This document shows positions 42,318 through 53,146 of a stretch of 64,000 bases of DNA, piece after piece (position 1 is the stretch's first letter; every line of letters starts with the position of its first letter). The notes beneath the pieces were generated by a model. The model was not told where the DNA came from. It did not search any database and saw only the letters and a list, made by a program, of their open reading frames with translations. The stretch comes from Ancylobacter novellus (GTDB lineage Bacteria; Pseudomonadota; Alphaproteobacteria; Rhizobiales; Methylopilaceae): assembly GCA_003241695.1 (NCBI GenBank), contig QFPN01000008.1, forward strand, positions 124,001-188,000, written 5' to 3'. A program made the translations under genes and the position numbers.

Positions 42318-43631
42318 ATGACCAACGGCGTACATGAAACGGGGGGGCGGCCGACGCGCACCTTCCTGTTCCTGCAAGGATTGGCGTCTCCGTTCTTCGT
42401 TCGCCTCGGCCACGCGCTGAAGGATCGGGGATACGGCGTCGCACGCGTCAATCTCAATCTTGGCGACAGGCTGTTCTGGAACATTCCGGGCGCGATCGAC
42501 TATCGCGGACGTTTCGAGGACTGGCGCGGCTTCATCTCCCGCGCCATGGACGAGCGGGGCGTGACCGACCTCGTGCTGTTCGGCGACGGACGGCCCTACC
42601 ACCGCGTCGCGATCGCGACCGCGCAGCTTCGCGGCGTGCGGGTCCATGTCTTCGAAGAGGGCTATTTCCGCCCGAACTGGATCACGCTCGAGGAAGGCGG
42701 CGTCAACGGCTTCTCCGGACTGCCGCGCGATCCGGAATCGATCGACAGGATCGCGGCCGCGATCGCGACCGTGCCGGAACCGCAGCCGATCGGCGGCGAC
42801 ATGCGCGCCCGCACCTTCTGGGACGTGCTGTACAACTGCTCTCAGGTCTTCGCCCCCTATTTCTATCCGCACTACCGCCGCTACCGGCCGAACCACTGCC
42901 TCGTTGAATACGCCGGCTGGATCGGCCGCATCGTGCGCAAGAAGGCCGAAGCCCGCCGCTCCGAAGCGGTCGAACGCATGCTCCGACGCTCGAAATCTCC
43001 TTATTTCCTGCTGCCTCTCCAGCTCGACAGCGACTACCAGATCCGCCTCCACTCGCCGTTCAGCGCGATGTCCGAGGTGGTGGAGTTCGTCGCGCGCTCC
43101 TTTGCGCAGCACGCGCCCGCCAACGCCAAGCTGGTGGTGAAGCTCCATCCGCTCGACAACGGCCTCGTGAACCGCCGCAAGGCGACGCAGATCACCGCGC
43201 ACCGCACGGGCCTTGGCGACCGCATCGTCTATCTCGACGGCGGCGACGGCGACGCGCTGGTCCGCAACGCCGCGGGCGTCGTGGTGGTGAACAGCACCAT
43301 GGGCACGATGGCGGTCGAGCGCGGGGTGCCGACGATCGCGATCGGCCAAGCGATCTACGACGTGGAAGGCCTGACGCATCAGGGCACGCTCGAAAGTTTC
43401 TGGACCGCGCCTGTCGCGCCGAAGCCCGACCGGGTCGAAGCCTTCCGCAAGGTCGTGGCCGCGCGCACCCAGCTCAATGGCGGCTTCTATTCGCGCGAGG
43501 CGATCCAGATCGCGGTCGAGAATTCGGTCGCGCGGCTGATCGAACTCGCTCCCGCCGGCCAGCAGCGCGCTGTCGCGCTCGACTGGACGAGCGGCTACCA
43601 GCCCGCCGCCTCCGCCGTCCCGGGCGAGTGA
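42318..43631 (+). CDS. KpsS-like capsule biosynthesis protein
   Basis: This 437-aa protein starts TRTFLFLQGLASPFFVRLGHAL and contains VHVFEEGYFRPNWITLE, PYFLLPLQLDSDYQIRLHS, KLHPLDNGLVNRR and VVVVNSTMGTMAVERGVPTI. These are hallmarks of KpsS, which adds the first Kdo to lysophosphatidylglycerol for capsule linkage. It is divergent from the KpsC-like gene; the 308-bp gap between them (42010-42317) holds no clear gene and probably both promoters. Its stop overlaps the GTG of the next gene (GTGA). Confidence 0.88.
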   Translation: MTNGVHETGGRPTRTFLFLQGLASPFFVRLGHALKDRGYGVARVNLNLGDRLFWNIPGAIDYRGRFEDWRGFISRAMDERGVTDLVLFGDGRPYHRVAIATAQLRGVRVHVFEEGYFRPNWITLEEGGVNGFSGLPRDPESIDRIAAAIATVPEPQPIGGDMRARTFWDVLYNCSQVFAPYFYPHYRRYRPNHCLVEYAGWIGRIVRKKAEARRSEAVERMLRRSKSPYFLLPLQLDSDYQIRLHSPFSAMSEVVEFVARSFAQHAPANAKLVVKLHPLDNGLVNRRKATQITAHRTGLGDRIVYLDGGDGDALVRNAAGVVVVNSTMGTMAVERGVPTIAIGQAIYDVEGLTHQGTLESFWTAPVAPKPDRVEAFRKVVAARTQLNGGFYSREAIQIAVENSVARLIELAPAGQQRAVALDWTSGYQPAASAVPGE

Positions 43632-44419
43632 CCGTCCCTTCCGCAAGCTCCATCGTCCTCACGGGCGCGGGGCGTGGCATCGGCGCGGCTCTTGCGCGCG
43701 AATACGCCGGACCGGGCGTCGCCATGCTGCTGATCGGCCGCGACGCCGGCAGGCTCGACGAGGTCGCGGCAGACTGCCGAGCGAAAGGCGCGACGGTCGA
43801 GACCGCGTCGATCGACGTAACCGACACGGCAGGGCTCGAGACCGCGCTCGTCGCCTTCGACGCCGCGAACCCCGTCGATCTCGTGGTCGCCAACGCCGGC
43901 GTCTCGGGAGGGCTGGAGCCCGGTCGCCGCGCCGAGACCTTCGCCACAGCCCAGCGCCAGATTCGCATCAATTTCGAGGGTATGGTCGCGACCGTCACCC
44001 CGCTGATCGAGCCGATGCGCGCACGCCGCCGCGGCCGGATCGCCGTGATGAGTTCGCTCGCGGCGCTTCAGCCGGTCGGCGACACGCCGGCATATTCGGC
44101 CTCGAAGGCGGGCGTCTCCGCGTGGGGCGAAGCGCTCGGCGACTTTCTCGCGCCGGAAGGCATCACTGTCAGCGTCATCTGCCCGGGCTTCGTCACCAGC
44201 GACATGAGCCAGCGCTATCTCGGCCCGAAGCCGTGGGAGATGTCGGCGGAGGCGGCCGCAAAGCTGATCCGGCGCAAGATCGAGCGCGGCGCGCCCGTGA
44301 TCGCCTTCCCGTGGCAGATCGTGGCGGCGATCCGGGCAGGCCGCATCCTGCCGCGGTTCGTGCGGCGCTTCTTTCTCGCGCGCGTCCCCGTGGAGATCGC
44401 GCCCGACGCGAAGGGCTGA
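43628..44419 (+). CDS. Short-chain dehydrogenase/reductase
   Basis: This 263-aa classical SDR has cofactor motif LTGAGRGIGAAL (about 10-21), NAG in VVANAGVSGG, catalytic Ser near VMSSLAAL, and YSASK with the Tyr/Lys pair. A hydrophobic C-terminal region (FPWQIVAAIRAGRILPRFVRRFFLARV) suggests membrane contact. It begins with GTG 43628 overlapping the kpsS-like stop, so it belongs to the capsule transcript. The substrate is unknown; a sugar or lipid-linked intermediate is plausible. Confidence 0.85.
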   Translation: MTVPSASSIVLTGAGRGIGAALAREYAGPGVAMLLIGRDAGRLDEVAADCRAKGATVETASIDVTDTAGLETALVAFDAANPVDLVVANAGVSGGLEPGRRAETFATAQRQIRINFEGMVATVTPLIEPMRARRRGRIAVMSSLAALQPVGDTPAYSASKAGVSAWGEALGDFLAPEGITVSVICPGFVTSDMSQRYLGPKPWEMSAEAAAKLIRRKIERGAPVIAFPWQIVAAIRAGRILPRFVRRFFLARVPVEIAPDAKG

Positions 44420-44424
44420 GCCTC

Positions 44425-46089
44425 ATGGCCTCATCCCGGACCGGCGCCGAAATACTGGTCGACGCCCTGCTGGCGAACGGCCTGGCGCTCGGCTTCGGCG
44501 TGCCGGGCGAGAGCTATCTCGCCGTGCTCGACGCCATGCGGGCGAAAGGCTTCGACTTCTTCACCTGCCGGCAGGAGGGCGGCGCCGCCATGATGGCGGA
44601 CGCGACCGGAAAGCTGACGGGCCGGCCGGGCCTCTGCTTCGCGACCCGCGGGCCGGGCGCCGCCAACGCCTTCGCGGGGGTGCACGTCGCGGCGCAGGAT
44701 TCGACGCCGATGATCTTGTTCGTCGGGCAGGTCGCGCGCGGCTTCCGTCACCGCGAAGCCTTTCAGGAGCTCGACTATCGCGCGGTGTTCGGCTCGGTCG
44801 CGAAATGGGCGGTCGAGATCGACGACGCGGCGCGCATTCCCGAATTCGTCAGCCGGGCGATCCGCGTCGCGACGCAGGGGCGGCCCGGCCCCGTGGTGAT
44901 CGCGCTGCCCGAGGACATGCTCGCCGAGCGGGCCGATATCCCGGACGCGCCGCCGGTGGCCGCCGCCGAGACATGGCCGGGCCTCGCCGACATGGCGGCG
45001 CTGCAGAAGATGCTGTGGGCCGCCCGGCGCCCGATCGCGCTCGTCGGCGGCTCGCGCTGGTCGGAGGCCGCCGTCGGCCGGCTGACGCGCTTCGCGGAGC
45101 GCTTCTCGCTCCCTGTCGCCGTCACCTTCAGGCGGCAGAACCTGTTCTCGGCCGACCACCCCTGCTACGCGGGCGACCTCGGCATCGCGCCCAATCCGAA
45201 GCTCCGCAGGCGCGTCGAGGACGCCGACCTCGTGCTGCTGATCGGCGGACGGCTCGGCGAGATGCCGAGCCAATCCTACGAGGTTCTGGCCGTTCCGACG
45301 CCCCGGCAGACAGTCGTCCATGTCCACGCGGACCCGGAGGAACTCGGCCGCGTCTATCAGCCGGCGCTCGCGATCAACGCGTCGCCCAAGGCCTTCGCGG
45401 CCGCCCTCGAAGCCGTGCAGCCGCCGGCGGATATTCCTTGGGAGACCGAGACGAGACAGGCGCGCGCCGACTGGCTCGACTGGACGCGCGAGGTTCCGGC
45501 GCATCCGGGCGCCGTCCAGATGCGTGAGGTGCTGGACGCCTTCGCAAGCCTGCCGCCGGACGCCATCGTGACCAACGGCGCGGGCAACTATTCCGGCTGG
45601 TTTCACCGCTTCTCTCGCGTGAGCCGTTACGGAACGCAGCTCGCCCCAACCTCCGGCTCGATGGGCTACGGCCTGCCGGCCGCGTTGGCGGCGAAGCGCC
45701 TCAATCCGGAGCGCGAGGTCGTGGCGCTTGCGGGCGACGGCTGTTTTCTCATGACCGGGCAGGAGCTTGCGAGCGCGGTCCAGCACCGGCTCGCGGTCGC
45801 GATCCTGGTGTTCGACAACGGCCAGTACGGCACGATCAGGATGCATCAGGAGCGGGAGTTTCCGGACCGCCCATTCGGCACGGCGCTCACCAATCCGGAC
45901 TTCGCGGCTTACGCGCGATCCTTCGGCGCGGAAGGATTTTCGGTGACGGAGGCGGGCCAGTTCGCGGTCGCCTTCGCGGCGGCGCGGGCCTGCGGGAAGC
46001 CCGCCGTGGTGCATGTGCGCATCCATCCGGACGCGATCTCGGCGACGAAGACGCTGGCGGAAATCCGCGAGATGAAGCGGGGCGGGTGA
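44425..46089 (+). CDS. Thiamine-diphosphate-dependent enzyme (acetolactate synthase-like)
   Basis: This 554-aa ThDP enzyme has an N-terminal Pyr domain with the catalytic Glu in CRQEGGAAMMADATG, a middle FAD/nucleotide-like domain, and a C-terminal PP domain with the ThDP motif GDGCFLMTGQELASA..FDNGQYG. It resembles large subunits of acetolactate synthase or other 2-keto acid carboligases, but no regulatory subunit follows, and housekeeping ilvB is usually paired with ilvH. It lies 5 bp after the SDR in the capsule operon, so it may make or modify a capsule precursor; that is inferred. Confidence 0.82.
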   Translation: MASSRTGAEILVDALLANGLALGFGVPGESYLAVLDAMRAKGFDFFTCRQEGGAAMMADATGKLTGRPGLCFATRGPGAANAFAGVHVAAQDSTPMILFVGQVARGFRHREAFQELDYRAVFGSVAKWAVEIDDAARIPEFVSRAIRVATQGRPGPVVIALPEDMLAERADIPDAPPVAAAETWPGLADMAALQKMLWAARRPIALVGGSRWSEAAVGRLTRFAERFSLPVAVTFRRQNLFSADHPCYAGDLGIAPNPKLRRRVEDADLVLLIGGRLGEMPSQSYEVLAVPTPRQTVVHVHADPEELGRVYQPALAINASPKAFAAALEAVQPPADIPWETETRQARADWLDWTREVPAHPGAVQMREVLDAFASLPPDAIVTNGAGNYSGWFHRFSRVSRYGTQLAPTSGSMGYGLPAALAAKRLNPEREVVALAGDGCFLMTGQELASAVQHRLAVAILVFDNGQYGTIRMHQEREFPDRPFGTALTNPDFAAYARSFGAEGFSVTEAGQFAVAFAAARACGKPAVVHVRIHPDAISATKTLAEIREMKRGG

Positions 46090-46190
46090 AACTCCGCCCT
46101 TGCGTCCCGGCCTCGCGCCGGACCCATGAATTCCAGCATCTGAAAAGCAAGCGAAACCGTTGCGCTATCTTTGGCGCCGCCGGTGGCCAT

Positions 46191-46215
46191 GGGTCCCGGC
46201 TCTAGGCCGGGACCC
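46191..46215. repeat. REP-like palindrome between convergent genes
   Basis: GGGTCCCGGC[TCTAG]GCCGGGACCC is a perfect 10-bp stem. A related half-site (GTCCCGGCCTCGCGCCGGACCC) lies at 46104-46125. It sits between the ends of the ThDP enzyme gene and ccmG and may also stop transcription from both sides. Confidence 0.6.
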
Positions 46216-46225
46216 GAGGCTGCGG

Positions 46226-46828
46226 TTATTTCGCCGCGCCGGCCTTCGCCTTTTCGATCGCCGGCATGAGCTTCGTCCGCACGCTTTCCTCGGAGAGCGG
46301 GCCGACGAACTTGAAAGCGATGCGGCCCTGGCCGTCGACCACGAAGGTCTCGGGCACGCCATAGACGCCCCAGTCGATCGCCGCGCGGCCGCCCTGATCG
46401 ACGCCGACGCGTTCATAGGGGTCGCCGAGGCTTCCCAGGAAGCGTCGGGCGTTTTCGGGCGCGTCCTTGTAGTTCAGGCCGACGATCCTCAAGCCTTGCG
46501 CCTTCAGCGCCATGAGAGTCGGATGCTCCTCGCGGCAGGGCCCGCACCACGAGGCGAAGACGTTGACAAGCGTCACCTCGCCGGTCGCGAGATCGGCGCG
46601 CGAGAAGCCAGCGACCGGCGTACCGTCGCGGGCCAGACCGTCCAAGGCGGGCAAGACGAGATCGGGCGCCGGCCGGCCGATCAGCGCGGAAGGCAAAGTC
46701 GAGGGATCGCCGCTGAACAGCCTTCCGTAGAGCAGCGTCGCCAGCGCGACGAAAATGACGAGTGGGATCAGCAGGTAACGACGACGTCCCTTCGGCCGCG
46801 CGGCGGATTGTGTACCGACCTCGCTCAC
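46226..46828 (-). CDS. ccmG: Cytochrome c biogenesis thioredoxin CcmG (DsbE)
   Basis: This 200-aa membrane-anchored thioredoxin-like protein has one N-terminal helix (YLLIPLVIFVALATLLYG) and periplasmic motif FASWCGPCREEHP, with a cis-Pro in VYGVPETFVVDG. It reduces apocytochrome c (or the CcmH disulfide) before haem attachment. The GTG start at 46828 overlaps the ccmD stop (GTGA). ccmE, ccmF and ccmH are not in the window. Confidence 0.92.
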   Translation of the reverse strand: MSEVGTQSAARPKGRRRYLLIPLVIFVALATLLYGRLFSGDPSTLPSALIGRPAPDLVLPALDGLARDGTPVAGFSRADLATGEVTLVNVFASWCGPCREEHPTLMALKAQGLRIVGLNYKDAPENARRFLGSLGDPYERVGVDQGGRAAIDWGVYGVPETFVVDGQGRIAFKFVGPLSEESVRTKLMPAIEKAKAGAAK

Positions 46829-46983
46829 GGCCGCGGCCTGCGGCGGGGATTGGCGGCCTCGAGCGCCTTCAGCGCCCGCGACTGGATGCGGCTGTCGGCC
46901 CATGTCCACAGGATCAGGCCCGCGACCGTGGCGAACCCGATGGCGTAGGCGGCGATGATGAAGCCGGCGTGAGGCCCGGTCAT
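46825..46983 (-). CDS. ccmD: Haem exporter protein CcmD
   Basis: This 52-aa single-helix protein (HAGFIIAAYAIGFATVAGLILW, then a basic tail ending NPRRRPRP) is the usual CcmD. It helps release holo-CcmE from the CcmABCD complex. ATG 46983 overlaps the ccmC stop, and the stop overlaps ccmG's GTG, so ccmC-ccmD-ccmG are tightly coupled. Confidence 0.88.
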   Translation of the reverse strand: MTGPHAGFIIAAYAIGFATVAGLILWTWADSRIQSRALKALEAANPRRRPRP

Positions 46984-47744
46984 TCGGCGGGCTCCGGAAC
47001 GAGGCCGGCGGACGCGGCGGCGGAGATGCGCATCGTCCTGAGACGTCTCCGCACCAGCTCGGTGCGCATCGCGACGAGGTGGAGCGTCACGAACAGCAGC
47101 GTGAAGCCGAGCGCGCAGACGAGCAGTGGCGTGAGAATGGAGGAATCCATCGCGGGCTTGCCGGCGCGGATGACGGAGGCCGGCTGGTGCAGCGTGTTCC
47201 ACCAGTCGACCGAGAACTTGATGATTGGAATGTTGAGCGAGCCGACCAGCGTCAGGATCGCGCAGGCCTTCGCGGCGCGCGACGGCTCCTCGATCGCGGA
47301 GCGCAGCGCCATCAGCCCGAGATACATCAGGAACAGGATCAGGAACGAGGTGAGGCGCGCGTCCCACACCCACCAGGTTCCCCACATCGGCTTGCCCCAA
47401 AGCGAGCCGGTGGCGAGCGCGAGGAAGGTGAAGGCGGCCCCGAGCGGCGCCGCGGCCTTGGCGGAGACGTCGGCGAGCGGATGTTTCCACACCAGAACGC
47501 CGACGCTGGCCGCGGCCATGATCACGTAGCCCATCATGCCGAGCCAGGCTGAGGGCACGTGCAGGAACATGATGCGCACGGTCTCGCCCTGCTGGTAGTC
47601 GGGCGGCGCGACGAACAGGCCGAGATAGAGCCCGGCTCCCAGCGCGAGCGCGGTCGCGCCGGCGAGCCAAGGCGTGACGGCCTTGGCGAAGGCGGTGAAG
47701 CGCGCGGGGGTCGCGAGCGAGGAGACGGCGGAAATTAGGCCCAT
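46980..47744 (-). CDS. ccmC: Haem exporter/handling protein CcmC
   Basis: This 254-aa protein has six membrane helices and the tryptophan-rich WWD-type motif GKPMWGTWWVWDARLTS, with His residues in LHVPSAW and WWNTLHQPAS that flank bound haem. It presents haem to CcmE. MGLISAVSS at 47744 is the preferred start; the next in-frame ATG (47762) lies inside an intergenic repeat and is less likely. Confidence 0.93.
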   Translation of the reverse strand: MGLISAVSSLATPARFTAFAKAVTPWLAGATALALGAGLYLGLFVAPPDYQQGETVRIMFLHVPSAWLGMMGYVIMAAASVGVLVWKHPLADVSAKAAAPLGAAFTFLALATGSLWGKPMWGTWWVWDARLTSFLILFLMYLGLMALRSAIEEPSRAAKACAILTLVGSLNIPIIKFSVDWWNTLHQPASVIRAGKPAMDSSILTPLLVCALGFTLLFVTLHLVAMRTELVRRRLRTMRISAAASAGLVPEPAE

Positions 47745-47756
47745 GGGCGAAAAGCT

Positions 47757-47866
47757 CGTCATCCTGGACGGCGGCTTTGGCCGCCGAGCCGGAATCGTCA
47801 ACAGGATTAGGCGCCCTTTCCGGAGCACGATCCCGGCTCTCCGCTTCGCTTCGGCCGGGATGACGC
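47757..47866. repeat. REP-type palindromic repeats between ccmC and ccmB
   Basis: CGTCATCCTGGACGGCGGC..GCCGCC.. (47757-47795) and GATCCCGGC..GCCGGGATGACG (47829-47865) are two palindromic units sharing CGTCATCC / GGGATGACG ends. Related units lie at 52964 and 55926. They separate ccmC from ccmB by 194 bp within the same-strand ccm block. Confidence 0.65.
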
Positions 47867-47938
47867 CTTGGTTAGGGTCTCGTTTAGAACGGCTTGGCCC
47901 GCGATGAAACCGGCCTTCCGTCGCAATCGCTTGAACGT

Positions 47939-48592
47939 TCAGTCCCTCAGCGCCTTCAGCGCCGCGGCCGCGGCCGCGGGCCCAAGCGCCGCGTAACCGA
48001 GCGCGAGGCCTGCGAGGACCATCAGCGCGCCGGAACTTTCCGGGCCTCCGCCGCTCGCCGCGACCCCAAAGATCAAAACCGGAATCGCGAGCGGCAGGAT
48101 CAGCACTGGAACGAGCAGCCCGCCGCGCCGCAGGCCCACGGTCAGCGCGGCACCCACCGCCCCGAGGCAGGCGAGCGCCGGCGTGCCGATCGCGAGCGCG
48201 AGCGCGACGCGGCCGAGATCGGCCGGCGCGACGTCGAGCATGACGCCGAAGAGCGGCGCGGCGATCACGAGCGGCAGGCCGGTGGTCAGCCAATGCGCGA
48301 AGATCTTGATCGCGACCAACGTCCCGAGCGAAGCGGGGGCGAGATGCAGAAGGTCCAGCCCGCCGTCCTCGTGGTCGGCCTGCAGCAGACGGTCGAGGCC
48401 GAGCAGCGTCGCGAGCAGCGCGCCGAGCCACAATATGGCCGGACCGATCCGGCGGAGCAGCGCGAGGTCCGGCCCGATCGCGAAGGGCGTCAGCGTCACG
48501 ACCAGCAGGAAGAACACCACGCCCAGGCCCGCTCCGCCGCCGCGGGCGAGCGCGAGGTCGCGCATGAGAAGGGCGGCGTGAGGCGAACGCAT
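47939..48592 (-). CDS. ccmB: Haem exporter protein CcmB (ABC permease)
   Basis: This 217-aa permease with six hydrophobic segments has CcmB motifs DLALARGGG, RRIGPAILWLGALLATLLGL, DGGLDLLHLAP and GTPALACLGAVGAALTVGLR. It partners CcmA in the CcmABCD complex. ccmA lies on the same strand but is separated from it by the oppositely oriented PepSY gene, so ccmB needs its own promoter. Confidence 0.92.
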   Translation of the reverse strand: MRSPHAALLMRDLALARGGGAGLGVVFFLLVVTLTPFAIGPDLALLRRIGPAILWLGALLATLLGLDRLLQADHEDGGLDLLHLAPASLGTLVAIKIFAHWLTTGLPLVIAAPLFGVMLDVAPADLGRVALALAIGTPALACLGAVGAALTVGLRRGGLLVPVLILPLAIPVLIFGVAASGGGPESSGALMVLAGLALGYAALGPAAAAAALKALRD

Positions 48593-48690
48593 CGACGTGA
48601 ACCGAAAAAAGATGAACGAGACGACTGCGCCGACGTTGTGGGGAAGCGCCGACGACGTTCGGCGGCATAGCTTTCAGGGAGCAGTCTGTC

Positions 48691-49206
48691 ATGTCCACCG
48701 CCCGTTTCGCGCTTCTCGCCGGCCTCGCTTTCGGAACCGCCGCGGCCTTCTCCGCTCCCACCGTCGCCGCCGAGGAGGCCGCGGCGCAGAACGCGAAGAT
48801 TTCCATCGTCCAGGCGATCGCAACAGCCGAACAGAAGGGCATGGGCAAGGCCACCGAAGCCGACTTCGACGATGACAAGGGCGGCCGCTGGGAAGTGAAG
48901 GTTCTGTCGGACGGCGGCTCCAAGCTGACCGAATATTACGTCGACGCGACCTCCGGCCAGATCACCGGCGAGGAAGAGCAGACCTTCGAAAAATACTTCA
49001 CCATGCTGAAGCCTGAGAACTTCCAGAAGGCTCAGGTGCAGCTCAAGGACGCAATCGGCGCGGCGGAAGCGCTCGCCAAGGGCAAGGCGACGTCGGCGGA
49101 AGTAGAGCGTGACGGCGAGGCCGTGTCCTACGAGATCGACGTTGCGACGGCGGACGGCGACAAGGACGTCAAGGTCGACGCCATGGGTAAGGCGATGCTG
49201 GACTGA
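48691..49206 (+). CDS. PepSY domain exported protein
   Basis: This 171-aa periplasmic protein has a signal peptide (RFALLAGLAFGTAAAFSAPTVAAEE) and two PepSY-like repeats: residues about 35-95 (ISIVQAIATAEQKGMGKATEADFDDD.. ending YVDATSGQITG) and about 115-170 (LKDAIGAAEALAKGKATSAEVERDG.. ending KVDAMGKAMLD). Such proteins are thought to inhibit proteases or bind metal. It is inserted between ccmB and ccmA, transcribed against them, divergent from ccmB and convergent with ccmA. Confidence 0.82.
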   Translation: MSTARFALLAGLAFGTAAAFSAPTVAAEEAAAQNAKISIVQAIATAEQKGMGKATEADFDDDKGGRWEVKVLSDGGSKLTEYYVDATSGQITGEEEQTFEKYFTMLKPENFQKAQVQLKDAIGAAEALAKGKATSAEVERDGEAVSYEIDVATADGDKDVKVDAMGKAMLD

Positions 49207-49252
49207 TCCAGCGCCGTACTTGCGGGGCGCCGCTGCCCCTCTCAGCCGTTCG

Positions 49253-49289
49253 CATCGTTCCCCTCCACAGCTCGCGGAGGGGAACGATG
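49253..49289. terminator. Bidirectional terminator-like hairpin
   Basis: CATCGTTCCCCTCC pairs perfectly with GGAGGGGAACGATG over 14 bp with a 9-nt loop. It lies between the convergent PepSY and ccmA genes. No U-tract is present on either side. Confidence 0.6.
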
Positions 49290-49326
49290 AAGCCGACAAT
49301 GACCGTAAAGGCCCCGTGTCGCCTTG

Positions 49327-49932
49327 TCAGACCACGGCGGCGGTCTTCCCCAGCTCCAGCGTCTCCGCCTCGAACCCGAGCTCCAGATGGGTCGCGGCCA
49401 TGACGATCCCTCCCTTTCCGCAATGTTCTGCAACCAGTTCGGCAAGCAGCCGCTGGCCGCTCGCGTCGAGCGCCGCAGTCGGCTCGTCGAGCAGCCAGAC
49501 AGGGCGCGGCGCGGCGAGCAGCCGGGCGATGGCGAGACGGCGCTTCTGGCCGGCCGAGAGCGCCGAGCCGGGCAGTTCCGCGATCCGCGCGAGACCGACG
49601 CGCTCCAGCGCCGCCGCAAGCTCCCCCTCTCCTCCGAGCAGATCGCGCGCGAAGCGAAGATTGCCGAGAACAGAAAGGCCAGCCTTCACGGCGTCCTGAT
49701 GGCCGAGCAGGTGCATGCGCTCGCGCGGTTCGAACTCGTCTTCGCCTTCGAGGCGGACCTCGCCCGAAAGCGGCTGAAGCAGGCCCGCCACCGCGCGCAG
49801 CAGCGTGGACTTGCCGGAGCCGTTCGGCCCCACCACTGCGAGAGCCCCGCCAGCCGCAACCGCGAAGCTGACCCCGGCGAGCACAGGACGGCCGCCTCGC
49901 GAGACCGTCAGGTTCGTTCCGACAAGTTTCAT
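49327..49932 (-). CDS. ccmA: Haem exporter ATP-binding protein CcmA
   Basis: This 201-aa ABC ATPase has Walker A VGPNGSGKSTLL, signature ALSAGQKRRLAIAR, and Walker B PVWLLDEPTAALD, with the CcmA-specific short MKLVGTNLTVSRGGR start. It hydrolyses ATP to release haem-loaded CcmE. It is divergent from acnA. The 49933-50267 gap carries a TATAAC-like -10 near 50177 for acnA but no gene. Confidence 0.92.
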   Translation of the reverse strand: MKLVGTNLTVSRGGRPVLAGVSFAVAAGGALAVVGPNGSGKSTLLRAVAGLLQPLSGEVRLEGEDEFEPRERMHLLGHQDAVKAGLSVLGNLRFARDLLGGEGELAAALERVGLARIAELPGSALSAGQKRRLAIARLLAAPRPVWLLDEPTAALDASGQRLLAELVAEHCGKGGIVMAATHLELGFEAETLELGKTAAVV

Positions 49933-50267
49933 GGGCGATCTCTCACGCCGTCTTCCGGGTACGGCCGGCACGAGAGGCCATTCAGAAATACTAGCGCCAG
50001 ACTTTCAGAAAAAATTGAGCGCACCCACAGCGCCGGCGCGTCAGGCTTGGAGTTGCGGGATCGCGCGCAACCCTGTCGGCGGCAAAAGAAAACCACGTCT
50101 GGAACGCATCGAAAAATGAGCCGAAACCGTACGGCGGGCAAGGCAGGAAGCCGCTTCAACCTTCCGCGAACATCTCCTATAACGGCCTCCACGGCCATCT
50201 TGTGCAGCGCACGCGCGCAGGCTCTCGCCTCGTCCGCCGGCGCCGCCTTTTCGAGGAGCGTGCTCAC

Positions 50268-52949
<2,682 letters not shown>

Positions 52950-52963
52950 GAACACATACCATC

Positions 52964-53030
52964 CTGGACGGCGGCGCACGCCGCGCGTCCGGGATCGCCT
53001 TCGGGACCCGAGACCCAATCCGGGAAGACT
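52964..53030. repeat. REP-type palindromic repeat after acnA
   Basis: CATCCTGGACGGCGGCGCACG..CGTCCGGGATCG is a degenerate palindrome of the same CATCC..GGGAT family as 47757 and 55926. It is followed by a CGGGACCCGAGACCC motif. Confidence 0.5.
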
Positions 53031-53146
53031 CCGGCCGATCACGTCTCGGCGCCTCCCCGTCCTGTGAGTGGCGGCCGCGGCCGCGCGGCGCCACTTATAG
53101 GCTGCGCGGCAGTTCCCCCGGCCGCACATGGAACGAGTCACCGCCC

